Shown: piece after piece, positions 48,108 through 61,300 of the stretch | Layout of the letters: each line of letters begins with the position of its first letter | How positions within the stretch are numbered: position 1 is the stretch's first letter | Made by a program: the position numbers and the translations under genes | Notes under the pieces: generated by a model | The model's database searches: none | What the model saw: the letters and a program-made list of their open reading frames with translations, nothing else | What the model was told of the DNA's origin: nothing | Assembly (NCBI GenBank): GCA_031761405.1 | Contig: JASEVX010000007.1 | Span: forward strand, 57,139,385-57,203,384 | Length of the DNA: 64,000 nucleotides | Direction: 5' to 3' | Source of the DNA: Serripes groenlandicus | Lineage: Eukaryota > Mollusca > Bivalvia > Cardiida > Cardiidae

Positions 48108-50350
48108 TTAATGAACGTAAGACAGGTTATCATAAAATGGGTGGTAATCTTTCGGAATAACCGCTTTTAACTGCTGCAAGTGATCATACTTGGTTTTCTT
48201 GATTTGTTGTTGATTTTGATACAATGGCAATACAACTTCGTCACGAGATGGAACCTTGACATTCCTACGTATTGGTATGTCGGCAAAATGATCACTGTAT
48301 GAGAGTTTGTATTGTATGACACATTGCGGTTGGTATCTAAGACTGCGAATATCCGCCACACTGGGATCCCCTACTCTGTATCCTGGACGAATTGACTCAT
48401 AATATTTCAAACTACTGAAATCGCCAAAGAACGTGTGATCGAGGTAAATTACTTGATATGGTTGTTCTTTACGAGCAGCCTTGAACAGTTCGACGTAATT
48501 TGACGGTGAGTATATCGGCCTGCGTTTAATACATCTCTCTATTGTACTATGTACCGAATCTACCTCCATCTGGGTGTGACCTTTATCCAAAATGTTTTGA
48601 GTAATTACTGTTTTCTGTTTGACAGCTAGTTTCAATAAAGTGTTTGATAGTGTTACGTTTCTATTTTGATAGCCGCAGCCATCGCTATAAAATATGACTT
48701 ATTCAGTGTCTGGTTTAATGATGCTTTCTACGTGATCATAAATATATGAAGCAAACGAATTTGCAGTCAACCCACCTTCACCTTCGTGCTTAAAGTAACA
48801 TTTGACATGTTTTGTTGACAAATCGTACATCGTAAAAGTATGGCCCGATAACTTTGTTTTATAATACATTGCGCTTGCTTCAACTTTTGGGCAAAGCAGT
48901 ACAGACTGAACGTCCATGGTAAACACTTTGAGATTACCACCTTGTGATGCCTGCTGTTTGTCCCTTTCCTTTTCAACTCTTGCAGCTTCCTTTTTACGAA
49001 TGTGCTGTTGGTACTCATCTTCAGGAATATTGTTATTCTCGTATCCAACACAGACATCGCATTGGTCCTTTTTCGGTCGAAAAAGAGACAAGTTCATATG
49101 ATCAAACATTTTCTTCAAATATATTCTGCCTACAACTTTTTGTTCTTTTTCAATACAGTACTGTTCATATATCCGAAAGAGATCTGCAAAAGATTAAATA
49201 CTGGCTCAAGGTAGACTTTGATAGAAGTCGATCTACAATAATGCGACGGCATCTTTGGTAATGACTCTAAGAATTCCTTAGCCACATCGGTACCATTAAT
49301 CTCCTTCCTTGTTCTAGGTATCGAGTTACTCTCTCTAGGTGTATTCTCTGATACCAAGGGTTGATAGAAAACAATTTTTGCAGACTGGGACCTTGTTATC
49401 TCCATCTCGAAGGTGCTATTTGTATGTATATTGTCTCCTACCATCTCCTTTACTTTTGAGCGATTCACATCTGTTGACTAGACTTATTGCATAACTTTTC
49501 TTTTACAGCTCTGTTCCCCCTGTATTCTTTCACCTCTTTCTTTTGAATGCGACTTCTTTCCACTGATTTTAGCAACACATTTGTAGGCCATCCCTTGCAT
49601 ACGGAGCTTCTTGTTTACATTCCTTATCCATTTATCGGGATTTCCCATTCCTTTCTTTGCTCTTGGTATCTTTATATCATTATCATTAGTCTGACCTGTT
49701 TCTGTTACTACCTCCTCTTCATGATATATTAGTATTTCATCTTGACTTGATCCTGGAAGGATTTCATCACTTGTATCATAAATGTTCTGATTTATTTGGT
49801 TATCTCGTCCTGTTTGTCCTTCATTATCAATTAATTCATGTGCTATTTGATTTGCTTTAACTTGTTTGAGTTTAGACTTAGTCTTTGATCTATTTCTATC
49901 AATGTTGTCAACATCTGAATCACCTGATATTTTACTGAATCATCGGATTCCGAGCAATCATGACTGCAGGTATCTGGCAATGCAAACTCACTTTCCCGTT
50001 CCTTTTGTGTATAAACGCCAGTTGGCTGGACAGTATGTAAGTTGAGGAAATTACCGTTATCTTCGTAACAATGTAGGACATTTTCAACAGGGGTAACCTT
50101 CGAACTATGAATTTGATAAGAATCACAAGACCCCCATATCATTTCGCGTTCTTTCTGTGCAGTCTTTGTTTCGTCGGGTGTTTGTTGTGTGGCATCACTT
50201 ATATCTTCGTTACAGTACAGGTATCTTTCAACATCTGTCACTTTAGCACCTTGCATTCGATAAAGTCTATTATGGGCACATGGTGTTTCCGATGTGGCTT
50301 GCCTTCTTGACTGACAGGACTTCGTGGAGTTATTATTAGTATCCCTTGCA
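48108..50350 (-). pseudogene. Broken DDE-type transposase-like gene
   Basis: The minus strand encodes pieces of one protein in several frames. N-terminal part (50350-49483): acidic, low complexity, with a frameshift near 49860, then a basic segment containing NPDKWIRNVNKKLRMQG. Middle (49468-48699): FLESLPKMPSHYCR, YLEPVF, a frameshift near 49180, then KKDQCDVCVGYE and FTMDVQSVLLCPK. A stop at 48699-48701 interrupts the frame just before YSDGCGYQNRN. The rest (48698-48108) has GHTQMEVDSVHS and ends KKTKYDHLQQLKAVIPKDY. I recall this order from an uncharacterised family in bivalves, insects and hydra. The acidic residues in TMD, YSDG and QMEVD are candidates for the DDE triad. With two frameshifts and several stops (48699, 49478) it is not functional. 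Assigning it as a transposase is inference, supported by the flanking inverted repeats. Confidence 0.7.
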
Positions 50351-50659
50351 GTTGAATGTTTAGGTCACTCTTTTTGAGCGCCAGTTCTACATACAGCTTA
50401 CCACGAGAGAACATTTTCTTAACAGCCGTTTTCACAATGGGGATGATATTTCATTTCAACAAAATTGTATTTGCCGTTTATTTTCTCAACTATAATGTAC
50501 CTGGGTGTTGTTTCCCTGTATAAATAATAATAACAGTTTTATAAAAATTGCAGTTCTCTTACTTTAGTTGAAAACCCCCCTCGTTCGCGGTTCACAATTA
50601 GACTACATACATTGTCTGATTTCATATCTAAACGCATGTCATCTTTACTTCTTAGCCAT

Positions 50660-50911
50660 TTACATGACATCGTCACAAAAACAACAGTAATATCGACCTA
50701 CAATGTCTTGTGGTAAATCAAAAATACACTTTAGGTGAAATCGCAGTCCACAACCCCAGCAGAAAAGCCACACGTCTCCGTTGGAATCTTTTCAAAATAT
50801 TTTATTCCCGGGAAGCAGCTGTTCTTCTAAAATCCAACTATTCATAGGTCGCTGATTACAAGTATCACAAATCCAGTCGTCATCAGGTCCACTGCCAGAG
50901 GATTGAGACAT
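50660..50911 (-). pseudogene. PHD-finger-like ORF with one in-frame TGA
   Basis: From ATG at 50911 to TAA at 50660 there are 83 codons in one frame, interrupted only by TGA at 50792-50794 (codon 40). The protein has WICDTCNQ near residue 13, then FCWGCGLRFHLKC and YYCCFC. This gives C-x2-C ... C-x2-C-x4-H-x2-C ... C-x2-C, the C4HC3 pattern of a PHD zinc finger, with a longer than usual first gap. It lies inside the inverted-repeat-bounded transposon, upstream of the transposase-like gene on the same strand, so it may be that element's second protein. A spliced host gene is the alternative. Confidence 0.5.
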
Positions 50912-50919
50912 ATTCCTGT

Positions 50920-51900
50920 AATGTTCAACGATAATACCATAATTATCCTATAAAATAGACTGGTCAGCCTTCAGATACCTTAATTTACTAGTATGGCTGT
51001 CCCATTTATTATCAAACCAAATCTTTTTGGCCATTTTTGTTAAAGGTGCGGACTTTGATAAGTATGTGCTTGATGCGTAGATTGATCTAAATCTATACTG
51101 ATGTCAGAAAAGAAGATGGATTGATTAAAAGAATATCATCATTTCTATAACAATAACAAAAGCCTTGGACATAGACATTATCAATCTAATAACACTGACT
51201 CTCTTTTTTTGAGATATATGTGATCCAAATCAGTAGCTTTCATCATGTACACAATTCAAAGCAATAATAAGACAAGGCGATAATATAGATAACTATTTCT
51301 ATACATGTACATGTATCTGCGAAAATCTGGTATATGCTGTCACGCGCAACAGATTTGTAGTGGAAAAAATCACGTATAACATAAAAATAGACAAAACGTG
51401 AAGTAAACATCGTCGTATGTTACCCAAAACCAATCTAAACAAAAACAGTAAGTAAAGAATCACAGGGATACACCTGAAATATCAGTATTGTAGACAAAAC
51501 ACATAGCCAGAGTGATCAACAATTCACCGGCTTTGTTCATGTCCAATAAAAACACAACATCAAGAAAATAACAAGATTTACTGACCAACAAAACATTTAA
51601 CAATATATTGAATCGTGAAAATATGAAATACAACATCTAAAGAATAGGTTTCTGCTTACCATTTCGATAAATTTCGCCTTCTCAATAAATCTCCGGGAAT
51701 TCTCAAACGAGTTTTAGGTACAAAAATATTGTACGTGATGTCAGAGATTTTCGCAGAACCAAAAAAACAGACCAACGACAGTCCCGGATTTTGTCAAATG
51801 TTCTTAAAACAACGTAGCGATTGGATGTCGCCTCCGGTATTTTCGCAGATGATGAAATGGATTACCGCCATCACAATGCATCAATAACAATTTTAGAGCC
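50920..51900. other. Right part of the 4.9-kb transposon, no ORF
   Basis: AT-rich sequence between the PHD-like ORF and the right inverted end. No coding exon seen. Confidence 0.5.
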
Positions 51901-52009
51901 AAATCCGTATACGAGGTTTTCTCAGATCAGCGACGATACTGTCAAGTAATTTCAATAAATTACTTTATCAAATATCATGTGTGCATTAACATTGTCAGTG
52001 TTATTCCAG

Positions 52010-52336
52010 GTTTGAACGACCAAACTTGTTCTTCCAAAGACCCTGAAGGCGAGAAGTTCTTGTTCACCGAAGACACAGAAGAGATTACAGAATCACGTGA
52101 GACCTGGGGCAACAGACTTGAGTTTTTACTTGCACTAATCGGATACACTGTGGGAATGGGGTCAATTTGGCGATTTCCCATGCTATGTATAAGAAATGGG
52201 GGCGTGGCTTTTCTTATACCGGTATGTGTAGTTTTGGTGGTGATCGGCGGACCTCTGTATTATTTAGAGATTAACCTGGGTCAGTTTACAGGAAAGGGCG
52301 TGGCGAAGGCTTATGAATTCTGCCCGTTATTCAAAG
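52010..52336 (+). CDS. SLC6 exon 1 in window (TM1-TM2)
   Basis: 'cattaacattgtcagtgttattccag' ends in an acceptor at 52009 with a good branch-like CATTAAC; the donor is AAAG|gtaagc. It encodes an acidic N-terminal tail ([19 protein letters not shown]), TM1 and TM2 (LEINLGQF). No Met precedes TM1 within the exon. The in-frame ATG at 51979 would give a tail of 42 residues before the conserved Trp, a normal length, so it is a real alternative start. 327 bp, ends in phase 1. Confidence 0.85.
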
Positions 52337-55300
52337 GTAAGCTTCCTGTTCAGCGAAAAAGTCATTCTTTGCTGTATTATTGTATTTATGTTGACAGTTA
52401 ATTTTCTAATACAGAACACCATTTTTACTTTTTGTTTAACGTCATTGAAAGCATTTCTGTAATAAGAACATTTCTGAAGGAACTTGTTACTTTCATGCAC
52501 CAGTTCACATTCATGCAAACGAGCATAGTAATGCTTTGATATAATGGGGTTTAACGCTGTTTTCAACTATGTTTTACGGCAACTAGTTCACGGCCCTCCC
52601 TACACCAACACTCCACATAGCAGTCTTACCGAGAAAATGGCTGCTTTTGCATTTGTTAGAAGACGAATGACGACTGTCGAATTGACTTTTGTCAAAAACT
52701 AAAATAATGTTGACCGAGCTGGGGTTCATACTCATAACCTCCGAGTTGACATTCCGCGTCGCTACTACCTGGTTACCGGGGCTCGGCGCATAGTAATGCA
52801 ATTAGTTATCAATGTAAACATGAAGGCGTACTCCATGGGAGAAGCGTTGACATGTTAGTGACGACAAAGACTCAAATTACGAATCTTATTATTTTGCCTC
52901 TTTAAATATTGACTTTCACGTACTGCTACATCTATATTTGCCATCGAATTAGAAATCATTAACACTAGTAATTAGTCTAGTGTTACCTTGAAATTATAGA
53001 GTTTATAAACTTTGAAACTTTTCTACGGGGAATTTTATCCCAAGTGATAGTTTCTATCATGTAACAAAGTATAGACGATTTTTGTTTAGAGCGGGCTAGA
53101 TCACAAGGATATTTCTATAGAAATGTTCGGTTTGGAGAGATCAAGATCCAATTGTCAATTATTAATCCATTACCATGTCATTTCGATTTTATTTGATGCT
53201 ATAAAGGTTTGTCAAAAGACATTTTGAGTTTGAGGTCTCGGATAATCCTAAGTCATCACATCATTGTTTCTGGGACTGATTGACATTGTGACAGACATTC
53301 GTAGTGTACATCGTGATGACATCATTGTTTCTATTCGTATTGCACATTGTTTCAGGGACTGATTGACATTGCGACTGACATTCGTATTGTACATCATAAT
53401 CATATCATTGTTTTTGGGACTGATTGCCATTGCGACTGACATTCATATTGTACATCATGATCATATCATTGTTTCTGGAATTGATTAACGTAGTAACTGA
53501 CGGTCGTAGTGTACATCATGATCATTACATTGTTGCTGGGACTGATTGATATTGTTACAGACAGTCGTATTGTACATCATGGTCATACCATTGTTTCTGG
53601 AATTGATTAACATAGTCACTGACAGTGGTAGTGTACATCATGGTCATATCATTGTTTCATGGACTGATTGACATTGTCACTGACATTCGTATTGTACATC
53701 ATATCAAATCATTCTTTCAGGGACTCGTTATCTGGTATTGACAATCTGATTGAAATTGTGACTGCTATTATGATTATATCATTCTTTCAGGTACTGGTTA
53801 TCTGGTATTGACAATATCCCTGACAGTCGTATGGTACATCATGATCATATCTTTGTTTCAGGGACTGGTTATCTGGTACTGACGATGTCAGTGACAGTGT
53901 ATTTTACATCATGATCATTTCTTTGTTTCAGGGACTGGTTATCTGGTATTGACAATGTCACTGACAGTCGTATGGTATGTCATGATCATACTCGCCTGGA
54001 TTATATACTACTTCTACAACTCATTTAAATCACCACTACCCTGGTCCACGTGTTACAACAAATGGAACACGCCAAATTGTCAGAGTAAGATTGATTTTGT
54101 TGCAGTCTCAAGATTGTTATATTATTATTGTTGTTATTACGAATCACTATAATGCTAAATATCATTTGTTTCTAAAGATGCAAAACCTGTTGCAACTTGA
54201 ACACAAATTTATGTAGCTGAACAATTTAATCACATTCGTTAAATCTGTAAATGCTTGAACCGGATGTTGTGTATCCACATTGTGCATTCATCGACACGTA
54301 CTCGTTTTCCCGACGGCGTCTTGCCAGAGTAATGTACAAAGAGTGTTATAATAATTTGATACAAGAGAAAGTTGATGCAAGGCATCAATGCCGCCAGAAA
54401 AGACTGCATTAACTTAATTTTTACGACCACACACACACATTCTTAACTTTTATTAGTCTAAACATACACATAATGTTTTCATTAAGGACTGATTCCAGGA
54501 TTTTTGAAATTCCACATACAAATTTAAGGGTTTCTTTAGGTCAGACTTTTGAAATATTTGTATTTGTCAATAAAACCTCAACAAATAATACAGTTTGGGA
54601 TTTAGACCTACATGCAATAAAAAGCTATGTATCCCTTTCCATGTTTAAAGCAACATTGAAAACCTTTAAACGTTTACAACATTGAGAAAACGGTTACATT
54701 GCTAAATCATAATTATAATAATTATTTCACGGATGTTAAAACTTATCCCCATATGTTTTAACAGTCGACCACACTTGAAATACCATATCAGCTAAATTGT
54801 TTATTTAAATCATTGATGTATACAATATATGTATGACTCAAAAACAATGCCAGTTGCGAGTCACATGACAATTTAAAAGGTGGCAAGTATGAAACTATTG
54901 GGTGCGAAAGAACCGATTTTCAATTTTTTTAAATTATTGTTTATCAGAGTTCGTTCTTTTCTTAATATGTTTCAAGCCAAATAAACATTTTAAATCACCT
55001 GTATCTTATCATTTTAGTGTGTATTATTAGGTTTTTGAACGATCGAGACGTCGTGACACCGAAGAAATTGAATTTAAAATCAGGCAAAGATCTAGTGCAT
55101 GTTTTATTCCACTGCATGTGAATAACGCATGTTGTGTTAAATAAAATGATTTAGATCTAAGTCTTTGTGGTGAATCAAAAGTCTTCCTTATTAATATAAA
55201 ATAAACAAAAGATGTATATGTAAACTGCATAGCCAATCAGAGAGCAAGCTGCTATCACAACCTCTTTTTGATTAGTAGACAAGAAACAGACCATACACTT

Positions 55301-58300
55301 TACTATGTAAGAGTTTTATGCAATACCGTTTTATGGGAACTACACAAATTAAGAAATATCTTTTAATTTGAAAAGAACGTTCAGTAATGTGGACTAACTA
55401 CTAAAAAGATAATTTGACTTTATTTAATGCTGATATTGTAATGACACTTTAGCATTAGCGGTTGCTGCATGTCTAAACTGGGACGAATGAATAATCCCGA
55501 ATAGCTTGAAATAAAATGAAATGCAATCAAACACAAACTTGAAACCTTGGAAACATGAATTTCTTTTCAAATATATCATTACTTAATTATTTAAACAATC
55601 ACACCCTTAATATTTTCGAGGCATTTACATTTGTTTTTATTTATAAACAACTTGTCCTCCCATGTGATTTCTAAAGGCTTTTATATATAGTCGCGGGCTT
55701 CTGCCCGGCGACTAATACTGTGTACTTATTACAATAATAAGATTGTAGAGTAAGATGGGACTCAAGGAATTTGCAAGCTGATATTGGTCTACACTTTGCA
55801 ATTGTAGGTCAAAACCGTGATTAACATGTCATGCTAAATTCTGTTTAGCCGTACTTTATCGTGATATTCTTATCATCATTGCAGTTGGTATAAATGAAAG
55901 TTTGAACGAAGCACGGTTTGATATGACGAACGAGACCCATTCAGACATGTACATGAACAATAAAACAACAGACGGCACTTCACTACCAGCAGTAGAATTT
56001 TGGAAGTAAGTCATTTTGTGTACTATATGTTTCGGTCCAGTTATGAGAGCATAACAGGAAATTGCCAAATTACTCAGAAAATAGTGTGGAGTGCATTATG
56101 TCAGTTGTAATTTGGCCATACATGTGATATCGTCCCGGACGTCCGGGATTGTCCCGGAAATCGCATCTCTGTCCCAGAGGGACACACGTTTGTCCCGGAA
56201 ATTATAACAAACGGAAAAAATATAATTTATATCCATAAATCTATCAATCTAAGCTGTTGGCCTGTACGGGACAGGACGTTGGTCTCGACACGCTCCACGC
56301 AGTACACGGAACAAACATGTTGACACTAATCCGCAAGTTGGTACGTTTGTCGGTGTGGTCATTGCCAATCATCGGATAATTGATTTAATAGGCTATTTGT
56401 TGTGTTAAAAGTCGGGGGAGCATACTGGCATACTAATTAGTAGTTTTATATGGATTTGTTTATGAATGACAGTGTTTAATTGATGAATTGACAATTTTTG
56501 CCGAAAATCGAGCCTGGAGGTAAGTTGTGTGTCAAAAAGAATCACAAAATGCCCTAAAAAAATACATTTTCCCGACGTTAAAATTAATAAGCGTAAACAA
56601 AATTAACCGCAATTCCTTTTAGTCACGCGATCCATTTTAAATTTAATCTAATCAAATCGAGCGATTCACAGTGCATTTGAACCAACTTCAATTGTACAAA
56701 CATCACAGATTTGAATATTAAAATCAATGCCAAAATCCTTTGATGTCACTTTTTGAATCATCTGATAAAAACTCGACTGTCTTAATTTCTCAATACTTGT
56801 ACGAATATTTAGGTGTAGTCAGTGTTTAAATACGAAATTTAAATACAGCTCAATTCTACTTGGCAAACGATAAACGAGAGCAAATTATACTTGTATAATA
56901 ACTCAACAAACAACACGTTAATATACAGCAATATAGCTCTATGAAATAAGAAATTGTTTTAAAGTACATGAACGCGTGTGGTTATTCAAACATCGTCGGT
57001 ATCCTTATTTCGATTTCGCCCATGTTGTTTTTGTTCAATTGGGGTTGCACGCTGTTTTCAACAACATTTCAATTATATCATGACGACAGTTCACTTATTC
57101 ATGGGCCCTGGGTTATCAAACCAGTGCTAGGCTAGAATATGTAACTTGCACAAGGTCATTCCACCATGACCACCGCGCCGCGACTGTGGATTGAACCCGG
57201 GACATCATGTTCCCTATCCCCGACGCTAACCACTCGGACATCGCGGATTCCTGATTTCACTCATTGAATCGTCCGATGTGAAATTGACTCGCACTTTCTC
57301 GTAATACATATACGAATGGTGATATTGAAGTTACTGTTTATGTTATATTATCATCGACAAGTGCTAAATTTAGATTTTACTGTATATACCTTTCAAGACC
57401 AGGAAAATCTTCATTCATCAAAGCAATCTTAAGAGAGTCTTATATACGTTTTATGTAGTGGATTTACCGTTTTGAGCCAAACACTAAAATGTAACTCCCT
57501 TCCAGATACAATGTTCTACACCAAGCTGATGGCTTAGAAAACATGGGTTCTGTACAAATACATCTCGCAGTGTGCCTTCTATTAGCATGGATGCTATCTA
57601 TACTTGGGGTCATCAAAGGTGTCAAATCACTTGGCAAGGTATGTAGTCATCATTGTGCAAATTATAAGTTTTCAAAGTTAATATATGTCAACCATATAGG
57701 TAACTAAATATGTATGGAAAACAATTGTGTTGAATGAGTTCCATCGGCAGAGTTGCCCGAGCTAGCGAAGGTATACCTCTGCCGAAGGAACGAGTCCCAA
57801 CGTAATTTTCCCATATTTATGCAATAACTTTTTTATTGTAAATTCTGGTATTGGCTATTTAACATTGTCATTTTCATGATTTTTAAATACATTTTACAAT
57901 TATTTGAATTGTTATGTTAAATTAACATTTACAATTTATTGCCCAATAATTGTCTATTTCGATGGTTGTAAATATCATGAAAAATAAATAATGTCAACGA
58001 CATTTCGTGTCGACGCGATATTAAAGCGGTGGTCTTTAAAATCATAAAAAGTTGGATAAAGGTTTTTGTAACGTTACTGTCTGTAAAAAGTTCCGTTCTA
58101 TGCAGCACGTGAAAAGGATCTTGGTGCAATATCAATGCGTTAAATATGGACAGATACTGCATTTCTTTTCATATAGAAATTAGAAGGAGCAATATCGATA
58201 TATACACTAATACCTAATAGATTGGTATTGTGAAAAGCTATCAGTATTCAGCGTGTTTCATGTTTAAAAACAAATTCAGAACTTCTGTTTAGTTTTACCA

Positions 58301-61300
58301 AGACAACTGTTCGCAATGTTCGTATAGTCAAGCCGATAATTTAAACAGTTTCCAGTTCCTATTTGCATAGCTTATCTAATTATATTAACTTACATTTTAC
58401 AATGCATATTTCACGTTAAATTACTTTCAGTGCAACACACACGTCTTTTTAATCATTTGACCTTAATTGTGTATTCAGGTAGTTTATGTGACAGCCCTCT
58501 TTCCATACGTTCTTCTCACCATTTTACTGGTACGGGGCCTAACTCTTGATGGAGCAGTGGATGGATTGTTGTATTTCCTGAAGTTTGAAAGTTACAGATT
58601 AACTTCATATCAGGTTAAAGTATTTTCTATTTACACGTTCGTCTACTAATAAATTCCATGTATCCAAACTCAAGAGGAAGATTAACATTAATCCTTTGTG
58701 GCAGAGTGATTCGCGTTGGGCATTTGATACCGAAGTCTGGGGTTCGATCGCCGATAGTGGCGTCGATAGCTGAGTGCCCATGGAAAAGGCACATTGCCTA
58801 GCATAGTTCAAGTTATACATCAACGGTTGATGTCTTCTGTAGCCATGCTATAACTGATAAAACTCTTGAAAACGGTGTTTATCTCCAAAGTAACACTTAA
58901 CATGCTTGAGCTAAAATATTGTCATTGTTTTATTTCAAAACATCGCACACACATATTTTAATAATATATTATTATGTTGATGGTGGAGTTGAATTCATAT
59001 TCATAAATTATCGTTTTTCTGTTCAAATTATAATAGACGCTCAAGTGCATCTGACCAATATTGCTTTCAGTTCATGCGAATTATTTAAATATATTTCATA
59101 ATTTGTAAATTGACATAATAATTTTATTTAGACATGGTTGGACGCATCAGTGCAAGTATTTTATTCACTGGGTCCACTATGGGGAGGTGTGATAACAATG
59201 TCATCTCACAATAAATTCAACCAACAGACCTTCACGTAAGCGCACAAACAAGGCTTTAAAGGTGTTGAACACCAGATGGAGATCAATTTTTTTTGAAATG
59301 TTGAAACTTCTGCAAATATTGCTAATAATGACAACAAAGTAAGTTATAAATAGTTCAAAACTATTTTGGCAGTAAATGCTGAAAAACAGTCAATTGAAAG
59401 TCATGAAAATGTTCAAAATTTACCTAACTGGGTATGTCTACCGAGTAAATATGAATCATAAACGATCAATATCTAGATGTTTATTGTACTGGAAAGTGAA
59501 ATTATTACTCTCATAAATATGATTCTAATATTTCAAGACAACTTTTGAACAGTTTTAAAACTTTGACTATATTATTTATCATCTGGAGTTCAGTACCTTT
59601 AAGGCTTTTTAAGCATCAGTATAATCTTACTATGCATTGTTCGCGAATAAGTCATGGACGGTTTTAATAAACATCTGAAAAACACTTCTTTTTTTATCCC
59701 ATAGAATGAATGCACAGTCAGATATTTTATTTGTGCTAATGTGTACAAGTTACGCTAAGGTTGGTTTTTATGGAGCACGGCTCATTTTAAAAGTTATTCA
59801 CATTTTTCATTCTTGATAATTTTATAATAACTTGATTTCTACCATTAAGTGAGAAAACGGTTCTTTTGAGCATCATAGGTTTTGAAGATCAAATGTTTCT
59901 TAGCAAAGCATTTGTGTATATAAGATAACGAACTATTTACTGCTGTAGGTGAGTTACTGTAACTGCCCTATGTCCGTCGTCAATCATCCGTCGTCCGGCA
60001 TTGTGATGCCCGTAGATCTACCTTTTTACACAATTTGACTACTTACTTCTTTTTTCAGAGATACTATAATCATCTGTGCGGCCGATATGTTCACAGCTGT
60101 GTATGCCGCGCTGATTGTGTTTTCGACTATCGGATTCATGGCCAAGCAATCTGGTATACCGATCGCAGAAATAGCAACAATCAGCGGTAAATATTTTATA
60201 GTCATAATATTCTGACAAATCAAGGTCGTTGATTTTCTTCATTATGTAACCAAGTTTTGGATTTAGTATACAAATACATACACACTTTGAATGCTGACTT
60301 TTTAGAATGGATTAGTCCATATTTGCATTCGGAACATCTCATAGCCATTTTTTTGAAAAAAAATCAAGATTAAGGTAAAGAGCCCTGTCAGACCGGACGA
60401 ATGACCATGCTGGCCTGGCTCTGTTATGTTGGCATTGGCTTCAAGAAATCGTTTCTAGCAGTCGACGGATCTATAATGTTTAAATTAGTTGCTATGTTGA
60501 TTGCGTAATACATTCATATATTTTTTAAAGTCTCACGAGATTTGGTTCACAAAACATTCAAACGACAGCTTTTTTACAAAATGTCGCGGGTTCGATCCCC
60601 GTCCTAGTTATTCCAAAGACTTGAACAATGGTAGTAATGGCTGCCCTCCTTGTTGCTCAGGGTTACGGGGTTAGTATTACGACCGACTGGCTGATGTCAG
60701 GGAAAATGGACCAGTAGTACTGGTAACTTACCCAGGAAACGCCGTGATATAACTTAAAAAGTGTTGTAAGCGGCGTAAAGTACCAACAAATCATACAGTC
60801 AATTAACGTAAATCTAAGAAAAGCATGAGTAATTTGGTTCAACCTTAGTTGTACATGTAAGTGTATGGAAAGATAATGTTGTAGTGCTGAAAATCAGTAT
60901 TTTAAGTTCCTGCTTTATTTGATCAGGTATCATATTACCTTAAATATCACGATGAAGCTACTTTATATATATGAGCCGTTCCACCAGAAAACCAACATTA
61001 TGGTATCTGCGTCATGTATAGACCAATGCTAATCCGGGCCGACGAATTCCGTCTTAGGGGGATAGAGGTATAGATTAATTACTCCTGAAACAGAAAATCC
61101 ACAGGAGGCGAAAAGTGTCTGTCCGGGTTAGCTTGCGTGGCATGCTTAGGCTGATCTGGGTCGTTAGTTTACGCAGAGTCAACACTGTTTGTTTTCTCAT
61201 GAAACGGCTCATAAAAATATATAACTACAGCTACGAGACGTAACTTGAATTTCCACCTATTTCATATATAATATATAATGTATTTAACATTGAACGTTTA

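Larger units (their letters stand above)
47023..51935. mobile_element. 4.9-kb DNA transposon with 27-bp inverted ends
   Basis: 47023-47049 (beginning CGTCGCTGTTCCGAGAAAA) and the reverse complement of 51909-51935 agree at 25 of 27 positions. Between them, on the minus strand, lie a PHD-finger-like ORF and a broken DDE transposase-like gene, which makes this a coherent old element. I could not find a clear target duplication (flanks 'aacacaa' and 'atactgt'). The left part (47050-48100) holds inserted repeats, including a small palindrome near 47545-47610. The right end lies 74 bp upstream of the first readable SLC6 exon. Confidence 0.65.
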
